Source: an uncultured Prevotellaceae bacterium
GTDB lineage: Bacteria > Bacteroidota > Bacteroidia > Bacteroidales > Bacteroidaceae
Reading direction: 5' to 3'
Assembly: GCA_900315105.1 (NCBI GenBank)
Contig: OMXX01000082.1
Location: forward strand, 1-16,535
DNA: 16,535 bases
In this document: one piece after another, positions 7,130 to 14,383 of the stretch
Layout: every line of letters starts with the position of its first letter
Position numbering within the stretch: position 1 is the stretch's first letter
The notes under the pieces: generated by a model
Databases searched by the model: none
The model's input: the letters and a program-made list of their open reading frames with translations, nothing else
What the model was told of the DNA's origin: nothing
Program-made: the position numbers and the translations under genes

Positions 7130-8491
7130 CTATCGCGTCAATACTACCATACAGAAGCGGTTAGCCTCACATGGTTTATATTTGTCGATACCACCGAGGG
7201 TATAGTCATGCAGATTCTCCTTGTCTATACCACGCTTGACAAGCTCTGAGGCAATATAGCAAGCACGTTTCCGACTCAGTTCCTTGTTTGTCTTCTCCGT
7301 TCCTGTTACACTGTCGGCAGCACCAGTAATACTTATTCTATATCCATGCTGCTTGGCAACCAAGGCAATCTCGTCCAGGTTAATCAGCTGTGAATTGTCA
7401 ACGAGGCTGTCAGAGTTCAGTTTGAAGAAGAAATAAACAGGCACACCGACATCTGTTTTTCCACGGAAAAAGGATAAAGTATCGTTGCTGTAAATAGCAT
7501 CCTCACCATTAGATCCTTGAAAACTACATTGAGAATCTTCATTACTATCCTCATCGGTAAGAGTTTTATTACCCTTTCCTGCATTAGCTAGGCGTGAACG
7601 TAGCGACAAGAGACCGCTGTAACAGTTCTTGGGATAAGTAACCTTAGTTTTTTCGTCACCCAACAGTTTCCTCTGGATGTTATCTCTATCATTACGAATA
7701 CAAAACAGGTGCTTTTTGAGATATTTATTCTCCTCAATATAAGGCTTAGCATCGACCACACGTTTCCATCCAGTCTTCCCTATAGAGAAAGAGAGGCCTA
7801 CCGATGCCGTCAGCATATTGTCACCGAACTTGGACGAAGGATGTACGCAGTCAAAGTTCTTTGCCGTTGTCATACCGCTTACTTCAGCAATGGCATGTAC
7901 ACGGTCAGAGATACGATAACGCGCTTCTATACCATAGGAAAAGGCAAACGGATGGCTGCCACTTGCACGTCCCGGGCAGTGACATGTACTTTTCCAGTCA
8001 GAGTTATGTATCATCCCGACCCCGATGAATGGAATGACATCCCATTTTGACAGGCCTTTGTCATTAACCTGAAGGCCGGATGTAATGTTATACATGAAAT
8101 CAGCGTGTATGAATTCGTAGTTCATCTTTCGGAACTCAGCATTCTTGAATGTCAGTCCCTGAAACTCTACACGTCCACCGATTGCAGGAGTGAACCACTT
8201 CCCTACCCCAGCCTGAATAACAGGGGTGATTCTGTCGAACACGTCACCGCAACCGATAGGACTTCCCAGAAAAGCTGAAGCCCCGCCCTTTACTTCAATA
8301 AACCAATTACAACCCCAGTTGGCTGCTTCGCTTACGTTTGGGAGATATGAAGGCACAATTGGAGAAAGAATCTCCTCCTCTGTGAATACCTTCTGTGTGT
8401 AGATTGTATCATTTGTCTGATCAAAAGGATGTGCGAATACTGTCAATGTACTGATGCACATCATTGAGATGTATAGTAATTTTCTTATCAT
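7130..8491 (-). CDS. OmpA-family outer-membrane protein
   Basis: 453 residues. A signal peptide occupies residues 1-20 (hydrophobic LLYISMMCISTLTVFA, cut before HPFDQ). Residues about 60-240 have alternating strands typical of an eight-stranded beta-barrel (FIEVKGGASAFLG, VIQAGVGKWFTPAIGGRVEF, VGLSFSIG). A hydrophilic linker follows, then a C-terminal OmpA peptidoglycan-binding domain (about 348-453) with D393 in GAADS and the signature NKELSRKRA (402-410, R409); D393 and R409 correspond to the diaminopimelate-binding pair. The protein should sit in the outer membrane and tether it to the cell wall. It starts 47 nt after the relaxase stop on the same strand, so it is probably co-transcribed and part of the mobile module. 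The family is firm, the role in transfer is inferred. Confidence 0.9.
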   Translation of the reverse strand: MIRKLLYISMMCISTLTVFAHPFDQTNDTIYTQKVFTEEEILSPIVPSYLPNVSEAANWGCNWFIEVKGGASAFLGSPIGCGDVFDRITPVIQAGVGKWFTPAIGGRVEFQGLTFKNAEFRKMNYEFIHADFMYNITSGLQVNDKGLSKWDVIPFIGVGMIHNSDWKSTCHCPGRASGSHPFAFSYGIEARYRISDRVHAIAEVSGMTTAKNFDCVHPSSKFGDNMLTASVGLSFSIGKTGWKRVVDAKPYIEENKYLKKHLFCIRNDRDNIQRKLLGDEKTKVTYPKNCYSGLLSLRSRLANAGKGNKTLTDEDSNEDSQCSFQGSNGEDAIYSNDTLSFFRGKTDVGVPVYFFFKLNSDSLVDNSQLINLDEIALVAKQHGYRISITGAADSVTGTEKTNKELSRKRACYIASELVKRGIDKENLHDYTLGGIDKYKPCEANRFCMVVLTR

Positions 8492-8518
8492 AAATATCTG
8501 TTTTAAATAACTGACTTA

Positions 8519-8536
8519 ACACTTTTGAGCAAGTGT
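8519..8536. other. Small hairpin between relaxase and ompA-like genes
   Basis: ACACTT (8519-8524) and AAGTGT (8531-8536) pair around a 6-nt loop, just after the relaxase stop. No T-tract follows on the minus strand, so it is unlikely to terminate. It may be an mRNA processing or stability element, or chance. Confidence 0.3.
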
Positions 8537-8538
8537 AT

Positions 8539-9993
8539 TTACTTCTTCCTGCGTCTGCCATTTGCTGGGGCACACATAGCCCTGGCGCGAGCAAGGCACC
8601 TTCTAGCCCATTCACGATCGTCATCCTTCGGAGATCTTCCCCATCCGGACTTTGAACCGCCTCCACCGCCTCCATGTGTCTTTGCAATGGTCGTAGCATC
8701 ATCCACATATCCGCATACCAGGCAGATTGCAACCTGCACAATATGATTGCCTTCCTCTGCCAGTTCTTCAAGCAGAGTACCGTCAAAGGCAAGTTTGAAG
8801 TCATCTGGCAGCTTCGGGTATCGGGTCATGAACTCAGATGCCATCGTATCGGCCATGACGCTGTTCAGATGGTAGCTCATGTTCTGCGCCCATGAAAGTT
8901 CAGAGTCATTTGCTCTCTGTTCCATTTCATCAGCCATACGCTCAATCTCGTCCTTGTCCTGACGTAGCCTGTCAAGCAACTGGTCAGTCTCATTGAGCTT
9001 TGCTACTTTGTCTGCCAGTTTTCCTTCCACTATTGCCTTCTGGTTCTCCAGACTCTGTATCTTCTGAACAATCCCTGCGCTGATCGACTGGCTGTTCTTC
9101 TGAAGCTCACGAAGGGAATCAAGTTCACGTTCAAGATCATCCTTTTCACGTTTAAGATTTTCGATCATTGTAGTGAAGCTCTTGTGTTTCTTCTCTGCGA
9201 TTGCCAGTTCCACGTTCAGATCAAGAAGAGCTCTCTCGGCATTTGCCTTCTGTCTGGCAAGTGAATCGCATTCCTCGGCCAGCCATCGTCTGTAATCCTC
9301 CGTTGAGCGGTGTCTTGCACCAGTCTCGGTAATGGAAGCCCCACGGAAAAGCCCCCACTTCTCGTTAACCTTGGCAAGTTCATCATGAAGTGCAATACTC
9401 CGTTTCTTATAGTCGATGACATCCTTCCCAGCAAACAATTTCTTATAGGCAAACTTATTGTTCTTGTCTATTGGCAACAGCGAGCAGTGTATATGCGGAT
9501 TTTTCTCGTCCAGATGGACTATGAAGGCAAGGATGTTATCCTCACCCCATTTGCCAGTCACGAAATCATATATGTCACGAGCCCATTCTTCTATCTCAGG
9601 CATCCGTCTGACATGTCCGTTACCATTTTTTGAATCAAAATCCACCTTCTGACAGCCAAATGCGAGTTCCCTCATTCGATCAGTGGAACCGCCGAATATG
9701 AAGTTCACAACAGTACGGTACTTGGGCTCTTCCAGCCCTTCATTCGGATCTTTGATGCCACGTGCAGCAAGATTCTCTGCCATACGGTCAGACAGTGAAC
9801 GACTCTTCTGGAGAGGAACGATCCTGCCATTCAGAATCTCGAAATTCAGGCGCTCACGGCTTCTGTCGTAGTTCCCTTCCTTCATAGCCTGATCCCATCC
9901 TCTGTCAGTCCAGTTGCGGAGTTCCTCATTACTGCTAGCTCCTACGCCCTTGGATGTCCTGATATCCATGACCTGTTTCGCTGTAGTACTCAT
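8539..9993 (-). CDS. MobV-family relaxase (Mob/Pre plasmid recombination enzyme)
   Basis: 484 residues. Relaxases of this family nick one strand at oriT and lead it into the recipient during mobilization by a conjugative helper. The N-terminal 235 residues are the relaxase domain: DRSRERLNFEI (43-53) corresponds to motif I, and HLDEKNPHIH (160-169) is the MobV motif with acidic D162/E163 and metal-ligand histidines H160, H167 and H169. A long coiled coil follows (about 240-365, heptads with many Glu/Lys/Leu). The tail has a helical segment, a six-glycine linker (441-446), a SGWG motif and a basic C-terminus (RRRKK). It looks intact. The 262-bp region upstream is the natural place for oriT. 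The ompA-like gene follows on the same strand. Confidence 0.93.
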   Translation of the reverse strand: MSTTAKQVMDIRTSKGVGASSNEELRNWTDRGWDQAMKEGNYDRSRERLNFEILNGRIVPLQKSRSLSDRMAENLAARGIKDPNEGLEEPKYRTVVNFIFGGSTDRMRELAFGCQKVDFDSKNGNGHVRRMPEIEEWARDIYDFVTGKWGEDNILAFIVHLDEKNPHIHCSLLPIDKNNKFAYKKLFAGKDVIDYKKRSIALHDELAKVNEKWGLFRGASITETGARHRSTEDYRRWLAEECDSLARQKANAERALLDLNVELAIAEKKHKSFTTMIENLKREKDDLERELDSLRELQKNSQSISAGIVQKIQSLENQKAIVEGKLADKVAKLNETDQLLDRLRQDKDEIERMADEMEQRANDSELSWAQNMSYHLNSVMADTMASEFMTRYPKLPDDFKLAFDGTLLEELAEEGNHIVQVAICLVCGYVDDATTIAKTHGGGGGGSKSGWGRSPKDDDREWARRCLARARAMCAPANGRRRKK

Positions 9994-10070
9994 AGCTCTA
10001 TTCTTTAAAAATCGGTTCTTTACCCTAGCTCTTTTTTTCAGTCAGAAAGCCTTTTCCCCCCCCCTGAAAA

Positions 10071-10101
10071 ACTGACCCAGCTTGCTGTTTATCTGGTCAG
10101 T
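10071..10101 (-). terminator. Second possible terminator or attenuator before the relaxase
   Basis: In minus-strand RNA, ACTGACC pairs with GGTCAGT around a 17-nt loop and is followed directly by four more U (GGTCAGTTTTTC). It is weaker than the upstream terminator because of the long loop. It could act as an attenuator for read-through into the relaxase gene, or simply be part of the oriT fold. Confidence 0.35.
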
Positions 10102-10148
10102 CCTCCCACCCCCGAAAAGGGTGTGGGGAATTAGGCTTCCCCGGACTG

Positions 10149-10178
10149 AAAAAAAGTGGCACGTGCAAGCACGCTGCC
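10149..10178 (-). terminator. Intrinsic terminator downstream of the DnaD-like gene
   Basis: In minus-strand RNA, GGCA(G)CGTG pairs with CACGTGCC around a CUUG tetraloop (10178 down to 10158). After two bases a run of seven U follows (10155-10149). This has the form of a strong rho-independent terminator and would end the operon that starts with the lipoprotein gene, 78 nt after the stop codon at 10256. The T-run is also one arm of the larger inverted repeat of the oriT-like region. Confidence 0.75.
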
Positions 10179-10255
10179 TACCGTTACTTCATCCCTGTAA
10201 GCGACGGCTTGACGGAGCGTTTCGTTTGAACAGATTATAGCGATTTACAAGCGGT

Positions 10256-11176
10256 TTAGGACTCGTAAGAGTTATCGGATGTACTCTCGCCTGCCGTGAC
10301 TTCCTTTTCGCTTCCTATGGCCTTTTGTGAAGGCATCGGAGTATTTTCGAAATAGGTAGAGTCACCGTCAGAGCTATAATGCTCGAAGATGCAGTCAAGC
10401 AATATAACCTCAGCCTTGGTAAAATTCTCGTTGACTTCGTCCATATAGCTAGGCTTGCTTCTGTCACGCATAGCTATGGCGAGAATGCCAAGGCAGTCAA
10501 TCACTTTGTGCCAGTCCCATAGATTGTCACGACCGAAGAGAAGGGAAACCGAATCGGAGATCTGCTTTGAGAAATCCGTGTTATGGTTCAGGATACGGTA
10601 GATGGAAGAAGCCAGTTCATTGAACATTGCAGCCTGTTGCTGTATGACATGCTTTACAGAAGCATTATTGTCACCGTCCCCGATGGCAAGCTCCATCTTC
10701 ATGCCATAGTATCTGCCATAGGAACTTGCCACATCCTCGGCTGAAGTACGACCTTGAATGAATCTGGCAAACTGCATCGCACAGAAGTCAAGGACATCGT
10801 CAGAAGAAGATACATAGATGGAAAGGCGCTGCTGAAGGTTTACCGAGAACACGAAGTTCTTTGCAACAGCCTCAGAAGATAACTGCCCAAGATCTTCCAG
10901 TCCTTCAAGGAACTGACGTACTGTAGCACGCTGCCACTGCCACTTACAGGCAAGTTCGGAGATAGTGGCAACAAACTGTCCAGGCAGAAGCTCTATTTGC
11001 CTACCGCCAGTTTTTGAAGTATAGGCAGAGGTTGCCGCTCTTGACAACAGATCGCAGTAAGCCTCCAGCTTGCTGTAGCGTTCCTCCGGCTTCGGTTTAA
11101 GGAATTCAAGCAAGGAGCGGTCAATAGACTGGGCGTTCTTGCTGCCAGTTGTATGATTGTTTGTAATATTCGACAT
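10256..11176 (-). CDS. DnaD-like winged-helix protein of the mobilization module
   Basis: 306 residues from the ATG at 11176. The frame is open back to a GTG at 11239, but MSNITNN is the first ATG and is preferred. Residues about 35-100 resemble the DnaD/replication-initiator N-terminal winged helix: LEAYCDLLSRA, LLPGQFVATISELACKWQWQ and RATVRQFLEGLEDLGQL match the familiar pattern of GQF-x-T-S-x-x-x-L-A-x-x-W-x-W-S followed by VRxFLxxLE. The rest is helical with an acidic Ser/Glu-rich tail. It may bind the adjacent structured region to start replication of the element or to regulate mobilization. It is the last gene before the terminator at 10149-10178. Domain call is by pattern memory; function inferred. 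Confidence 0.8.
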   Translation of the reverse strand: MSNITNNHTTGSKNAQSIDRSLLEFLKPKPEERYSKLEAYCDLLSRAATSAYTSKTGGRQIELLPGQFVATISELACKWQWQRATVRQFLEGLEDLGQLSSEAVAKNFVFSVNLQQRLSIYVSSSDDVLDFCAMQFARFIQGRTSAEDVASSYGRYYGMKMELAIGDGDNNASVKHVIQQQAAMFNELASSIYRILNHNTDFSKQISDSVSLLFGRDNLWDWHKVIDCLGILAIAMRDRSKPSYMDEVNENFTKAEVILLDCIFEHYSSDGDSTYFENTPMPSQKAIGSEKEVTAGESTSDNSYES

Positions 11177-11253
11177 GTGAGTCTGATTAAAAGTTAGTAA
11201 ATGATTATTATGAGCAAGTAGTGTCAGATATTCTGCCACATGTAAATGGCAGG

Positions 11254-11751
11254 TTAATGGTGGAACTTTATTGCCATGATAAGCCTTGCAATGAAGTTCG
11301 TCTTAAACTTATTAAGGCTTTTCATTGCAAATACACGTTTAGACGGATAGAACTGTGATGCCACACTTACCGTAAAGAGTACATGGAATACACTGTTCAG
11401 GTAAGGTATCGTATAACAAACCATCGCCAGAATGAGTGTTGTGACAAGAAGTGCAAGACTCTCATGAAGCAGATGGAGAACATGGTCTGCCACTCTGTTG
11501 AACATGAACGGAATGGTCATCAATGCGGCACAGGCTACTGCATAGTTATGGTCAGTCTCGAAGCAGCACCAATTCAGGAATATGAGCACAGCGGATAATG
11601 CCATACAGTATAAATTCCGTGCATTGAAGCTCGTCACGGTCTTGCAATAGAATCGCTTCATGAATCCGTATTCCTTCTTGTAAAGGCAGAAGAACAATCC
11701 CAGGAGAAGGAAGGGAAAAAGGAATTTGATTATGGAAAGAGTTAATATCAT
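11254..11751 (-). CDS. Small multi-pass membrane protein
   Basis: 165 residues with an ATG at 11751. It has about four hydrophobic segments: residues 2-23 (SIIKFLFPFLLLGLFFCLY), about 48-64, about 70-85 and 98-130, with basic loops and a basic C-terminus (KFKTNFIARLIMAIKFHH). There are no motifs I can name. It follows the smaller membrane-protein gene after 29 nt and lies 77 nt before the DnaD-like gene. The context suggests an inner-membrane component encoded by the mobile module, perhaps with the neighbouring two-TM protein. The plus-strand open frame inside it (11383-11598) is a shadow. Confidence 0.75.
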   Translation of the reverse strand: MILTLSIIKFLFPFLLLGLFFCLYKKEYGFMKRFYCKTVTSFNARNLYCMALSAVLIFLNWCCFETDHNYAVACAALMTIPFMFNRVADHVLHLLHESLALLVTTLILAMVCYTIPYLNSVFHVLFTVSVASQFYPSKRVFAMKSLNKFKTNFIARLIMAIKFHH

Positions 11752-11780
11752 TATATCTGAAATGTGTTTAAGACGACTGT

Positions 11781-12185
11781 TTACTTACTGGCATGAAGAT
11801 ACTCCGATATACGGGCATTGAGAAGCCTGTTATATGTGGAAGACTCCTTGTCAACGCAAGGATCCTCTGACAGTTCCATGTCTGCACGAATCACAAGGCT
11901 GAGATATGCATCAATGTTATCGCTATGTGTCCCAGATTCCATTTCTTCGCATTTTTCTTCTTGTTTCTCTATAGCCGTCGTAGACATCGACTGCAATTTA
12001 CAAGGGTTAAAATCGGGTGGCAGCATCCACGCTTTCTGTACGCTACGCATCACCAGAAGGCACGCAATGATGAAGAAGCATATAACCGCCTTGGCATAGA
12101 TGTTCAAGTTGAAAAGCATCAGTGCCAGTATTAGCAAGACGATGACGATTGAATAGAATGAATATACTTTGCCTTTAGTAGTCAT
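11781..12185 (-). CDS. Small two-TM membrane protein with acidic cytoplasmic tail
   Basis: 134 residues from the ATG at 12185; another ATG lies two codons upstream (12191), and the longer frame to 12332 runs inside the preceding gene. Residues 9-28 (FYSIVIVLLILALMLFNLNI) and 31-46 (KAVICFFIIACLLVMR) form a hairpin of two membrane segments. The remaining 85 residues are soluble, acidic and rich in Glu/Ser, ending NRLLNARISEYLHASK. It overlaps the preceding gene by 11 nt, which points to coupled translation. I recognise no family. Confidence 0.72.
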   Translation of the reverse strand: MTTKGKVYSFYSIVIVLLILALMLFNLNIYAKAVICFFIIACLLVMRSVQKAWMLPPDFNPCKLQSMSTTAIEKQEEKCEEMESGTHSDNIDAYLSLVIRADMELSEDPCVDKESSTYNRLLNARISEYLHASK

Positions 12186-12537
12186 AATCATCGAGTTCAA
12201 GTTTAATAATTCCGAATGAGGCTTTTTCAATGATATACTCCACATCACGAAGAGTGAGCATATCCTGTTCGACACGTTGGATGGCAGAAGGGTCATTCTT
12301 GCACAGGGATGCCAGTCCCTGCCCAATATCATACTCGTTGATATTCCATGTACGAGTGCGTTGAATCCCGTAACGCTCCCTGAAACTCTGTAGGGTGAGT
12401 GCCTGGAACAGCAGCGTCTTCAGCACTCCATCCTGAAAGATTCTCATCTCCACCTTCTTCTCCGTGTCAATAACCTTAATCCATGTTCTGTTTCTTTGGA
12501 TTATATCAGCTATTTGGTAGTATGTCTTTCTGAGCAT
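12175..12537 (-). CDS. Small hypothetical protein of the module
   Basis: 120 residues, soluble, without signal peptide. It starts with a basic helix (LRKTYYQIADIIQRNRTW). An alternating part follows (WIKVIDTEKKVEMRIFQDG), which looks like a beta-hairpin, and the C-terminus is acidic (LELDDYDY). The ATG at 12537 directly abuts the TGA of the upstream gene at 12538-12540, and its end overlaps the next gene by 11 nt, so it is translated as part of the same operon. No known domain is recognised. Confidence 0.75.
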   Translation of the reverse strand: MLRKTYYQIADIIQRNRTWIKVIDTEKKVEMRIFQDGVLKTLLFQALTLQSFRERYGIQRTRTWNINEYDIGQGLASLCKNDPSAIQRVEQDMLTLRDVEYIIEKASFGIIKLELDDYDY

Positions 12538-12993
12538 TCATAGTCCACAGTTGAAGTCGTTCATTATATCAACGTGCTTTCTCTTTATCTTGAAGTCACC
12601 ATGATTCCTATGCAGACGGAGGTCTTCAAAGAGGTCGGAGGACATTACCTCTATGGAATTATATATCGTCACCTTCAGATCGTGGACGAGTCCATCCCCC
12701 CGTGTCCTGCAATTGATCTTATACATTCGTTCCGTTACAGGATAGCTGTAGGCACAGCATTCATGCCCGAATGTCGTATCATTGGAAGGTATCAGGTGAT
12801 ATAGTATGGCAAGGTCGGCATTGTCGTCGAACATCCTTATCACCTTGTCAACAGGCAATGGATTATGTACCTCATACGGAAGTATGGCATAATAGTCATA
12901 GGCTTTAATGTCGCCGAGCCAGAAGTTGTCAATAAGATCCGGCAGTATCGACGGTGCCATGGTTTTGAATTTGCAGATAGCTTCTTCTAACAT
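12538..12993 (-). CDS. Hypothetical protein of the module
   Basis: 151 residues from the ATG at 12993. The frame is open further upstream to about 13101 but that part lies inside the lipoprotein gene, so the ATG at 12993, 13 nt after that gene's stop, is chosen. It is soluble, with mixed alpha/beta character: MLEEAICKFKTMAPSILPDL, an aromatic DNFWLGDIKAYDYYAIL segment, several cysteines (CCAYSY, KINCRTRG) and a C-terminal basic helix (DFKIKRKHVDIMNDF). No family is recognised. The gene order implies a role linked to the lipoprotein and the small genes that follow. Confidence 0.75.
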   Translation of the reverse strand: MLEEAICKFKTMAPSILPDLIDNFWLGDIKAYDYYAILPYEVHNPLPVDKVIRMFDDNADLAILYHLIPSNDTTFGHECCAYSYPVTERMYKINCRTRGDGLVHDLKVTIYNSIEVMSSDLFEDLRLHRNHGDFKIKRKHVDIMNDFNCGL

Positions 12994-13006
12994 TTTTGTT
13001 TTGAAA

Positions 13007-14137
13007 TTAGATTGTAGAAATATATAAACGCATGAGCTGTGTTGGAATCTGAAGTGATATGGAAGCATCGGTAAAGCCTTTTGCCGCAAGTGCAGAAACA
13101 ATCTCGGGATAGTCGTCTGCTATAGCCATCATCATTTCACGCTGGCTCTCTGTAAGCATTGCCACGGCAAAGGAATCTATGGAAAGGTATGGTTGTATCA
13201 TCATCCACAGATAGGCATTTGCCTGACTTGCAGACTTCACTTCTCCTTTCTTAAATGAATCATGACATATCCTGGCGTTCAAGAGTAATCGCCGATTGGT
13301 ACGCATCGACATATAGACCATCACATCTTCACTTTCGATTTTCCTACCAGATTGGTAGATTCCGTTACATATATCCTCCGTTATTCTCGTTATGTCCTCA
13401 ACCCCTATCAAGGAGCATTGGTCAATATTGTTGAGGAATGCCCTGAAATGACGGTCTTCTTTTTCTATGAACTCCATTAACTCCTTTTGGCCGTTGATAC
13501 CGTGCGCTTTCGTTTCCTGAAGGAACTGGGCGTAAGAATGAAGTTGATGACGTACACTGCTATGGTGATATGCTGATTGACGATCCAATGATGAAAAGAA
13601 AGTCATAGCTTTCTTTCTCGAAACTTCAAATACAGAGTCTTTTCCATACGGTGTGGTATTAAGCTTGACATATGCTACATCCTTCATGCGGCAATGGTCT
13701 GCAAGACGTATCAGTTCGTACCTGATAGAATCCGTCGTAAGACCGAAGTCCATTGAAAGTGTATTATGGGCTACGAAAGCAGGATCTTTCCGGATGAAGT
13801 TATATACTGTATCAGACAGTTCCTGCCACTGGCATATGAATTCAGAAAGCTTTTCTGCATCAACTTTAGATGCAGAATGGACCCGATGCTGAAAATCTCG
13901 GTATGCTCTAATAGCTTCAGAGGAACTTTTGAAATCATATTCAGAGCTTTCTCTACATGATGTAAATAAGATTATACATGATACATAAAACAAGGCTAGA
14001 ACTACCTTTTGTTGAGTATAATTTCTTTCACTTATTAGATTTGTTTTCACTTGTTTGCATTTAGTATTCCTGATAATACCTTTAAAGCTTGAATTAATAT
14101 TGTATAAAATGTTGTATTTTTTGTAATTAACTGTCAT
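13007..14137 (-). CDS. Predicted lipoprotein, first gene of the module operon
   Basis: 376 residues from the ATG at 14137. An in-frame GTG at 14050 would give a more typical lipoprotein leader (basic n-region ending QQK, core VVLALFYVSCIILF, Cys after FTS). The lipobox LFTSC is loose at -3 (Phe), as is tolerated in Bacteroidales. The mature part is helical, with HRVHSASKVDAEKLSEFICQW, EKEDRHFRAFLNNIDQ and YPEIVSALAAKG segments, and I recognise no family. It would be anchored in the periplasm or on the outer membrane. A promoter with a TATCTTTG -7 box lies just upstream. It heads the operon of six minus-strand genes that ends at the terminator before the relaxase. Confidence 0.78.
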   Translation of the reverse strand: MTVNYKKYNILYNINSSFKGIIRNTKCKQVKTNLISERNYTQQKVVLALFYVSCIILFTSCRESSEYDFKSSSEAIRAYRDFQHRVHSASKVDAEKLSEFICQWQELSDTVYNFIRKDPAFVAHNTLSMDFGLTTDSIRYELIRLADHCRMKDVAYVKLNTTPYGKDSVFEVSRKKAMTFFSSLDRQSAYHHSSVRHQLHSYAQFLQETKAHGINGQKELMEFIEKEDRHFRAFLNNIDQCSLIGVEDITRITEDICNGIYQSGRKIESEDVMVYMSMRTNRRLLLNARICHDSFKKGEVKSASQANAYLWMMIQPYLSIDSFAVAMLTESQREMMMAIADDYPEIVSALAAKGFTDASISLQIPTQLMRLYISTI

Positions 14138-14157
14138 TCTCTTGAAATTTTCTTCGG

Positions 14158-14188
14158 CAAAGATACATATAAAAATTCATATTTCAAT
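14158..14188 (-). promoter_or_regulatory. Promoter of the minus-strand module operon
   Basis: On the minus strand TATCTTTG (14158-14165) matches the TAnnTTTG -7 box exactly. An ATTG lies 19 nt upstream (14185-14188), three of four matches to the -33 TTTG. Transcription would start near 14151, 14 nt before the ATG of the lipoprotein gene. Confidence 0.55.
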
Positions 14189-14222
14189 AACATTTCATTA
14201 TACTTTAAAATTAATTACGTTT

Positions 14223-14241
14223 CATACTCTCTTTCAGTATG
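14223..14241. promoter_or_regulatory. Palindrome between divergent genes
   Basis: CATACT (14223-14228) and AGTATG (14236-14241) form a perfect 6-bp inverted repeat with a 7-nt spacer, in the AT-rich space between the two divergent promoters. It is a candidate binding site for a regulator; short enough that chance is possible. Confidence 0.35.
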
Positions 14242-14308
14242 ATTTTTGAATAATCCAGAAATGGAGCATTTAAATGCTGTAATCATAAAAAATCATAAGT
14301 TTTATCAG

Positions 14309-14323
14309 ACTATGATTCATAGT
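14309..14323. promoter_or_regulatory. Palindrome at the -33 region of the recombinase promoter
   Basis: ACTATG (14309-14314) and CATAGT (14318-14323) form a perfect 6-bp inverted repeat with a 3-nt spacer. It covers the position where the -33 element of the recombinase promoter should be, so a protein bound there would block transcription. The recombinase-like product with its C-terminal HTH is an obvious candidate for autoregulation. Confidence 0.4.
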
Positions 14324-14337
14324 ATAAAATTTATTTA

Positions 14338-14345
14338 TATCTTTG
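14338..14345 (+). promoter_or_regulatory. Promoter -7 box of the recombinase operon
   Basis: TATCTTTG on the plus strand is an exact TAnnTTTG box, 38 nt before the preferred ATG at 14384, so transcription would start near 14352. No good TTTG is found 19-21 nt upstream, which suggests a weak or activator-dependent promoter. Confidence 0.5.
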
Positions 14346-14383
14346 CATTAAAATATCATATTACAGCCTTTAACCCTTGTATA

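Larger units (their letters stand above)
9994..10255. other. Structured intergenic region, candidate oriT
   Basis: 262 bp directly upstream of the MobV relaxase, which is where oriT sits in most MobV elements. It contains a 12-bp inverted repeat TTTTTTTCAGTC / GACTGAAAAAAA (10032-10043, 10144-10155), extended inward by AAGCC / GGCTT (10047-10051, 10134-10138). Nested inside are ACTGACC / GGTCAGT (10071-10077, 10095-10101), a GC-rich hairpin 10105-10127 and a competing hairpin 10125-10142. A run of nine C lies at 10056-10064. The nick site cannot be identified by eye. No gene is present. Confidence 0.55.

Noticed and set aside
7709..8050. Plus-strand frame antisense to the ompA-like gene
   Set aside because: Antisense shadow; the opposite strand encodes a convincing signal peptide, barrel and OmpA domain.
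8421..8804. Minus-strand 127-codon frame overlapping the relaxase and ompA-like genes
   Set aside because: It lies in another frame over two well-supported genes and has no domain of its own.
14246..14383. Longer N-terminus of the recombinase-like protein starting at 14246
   Set aside because: The extra 46 residues show no similarity to resolvases and lie upstream of the TATCTTTG box; the family N-terminus begins at the ATG at 14384.
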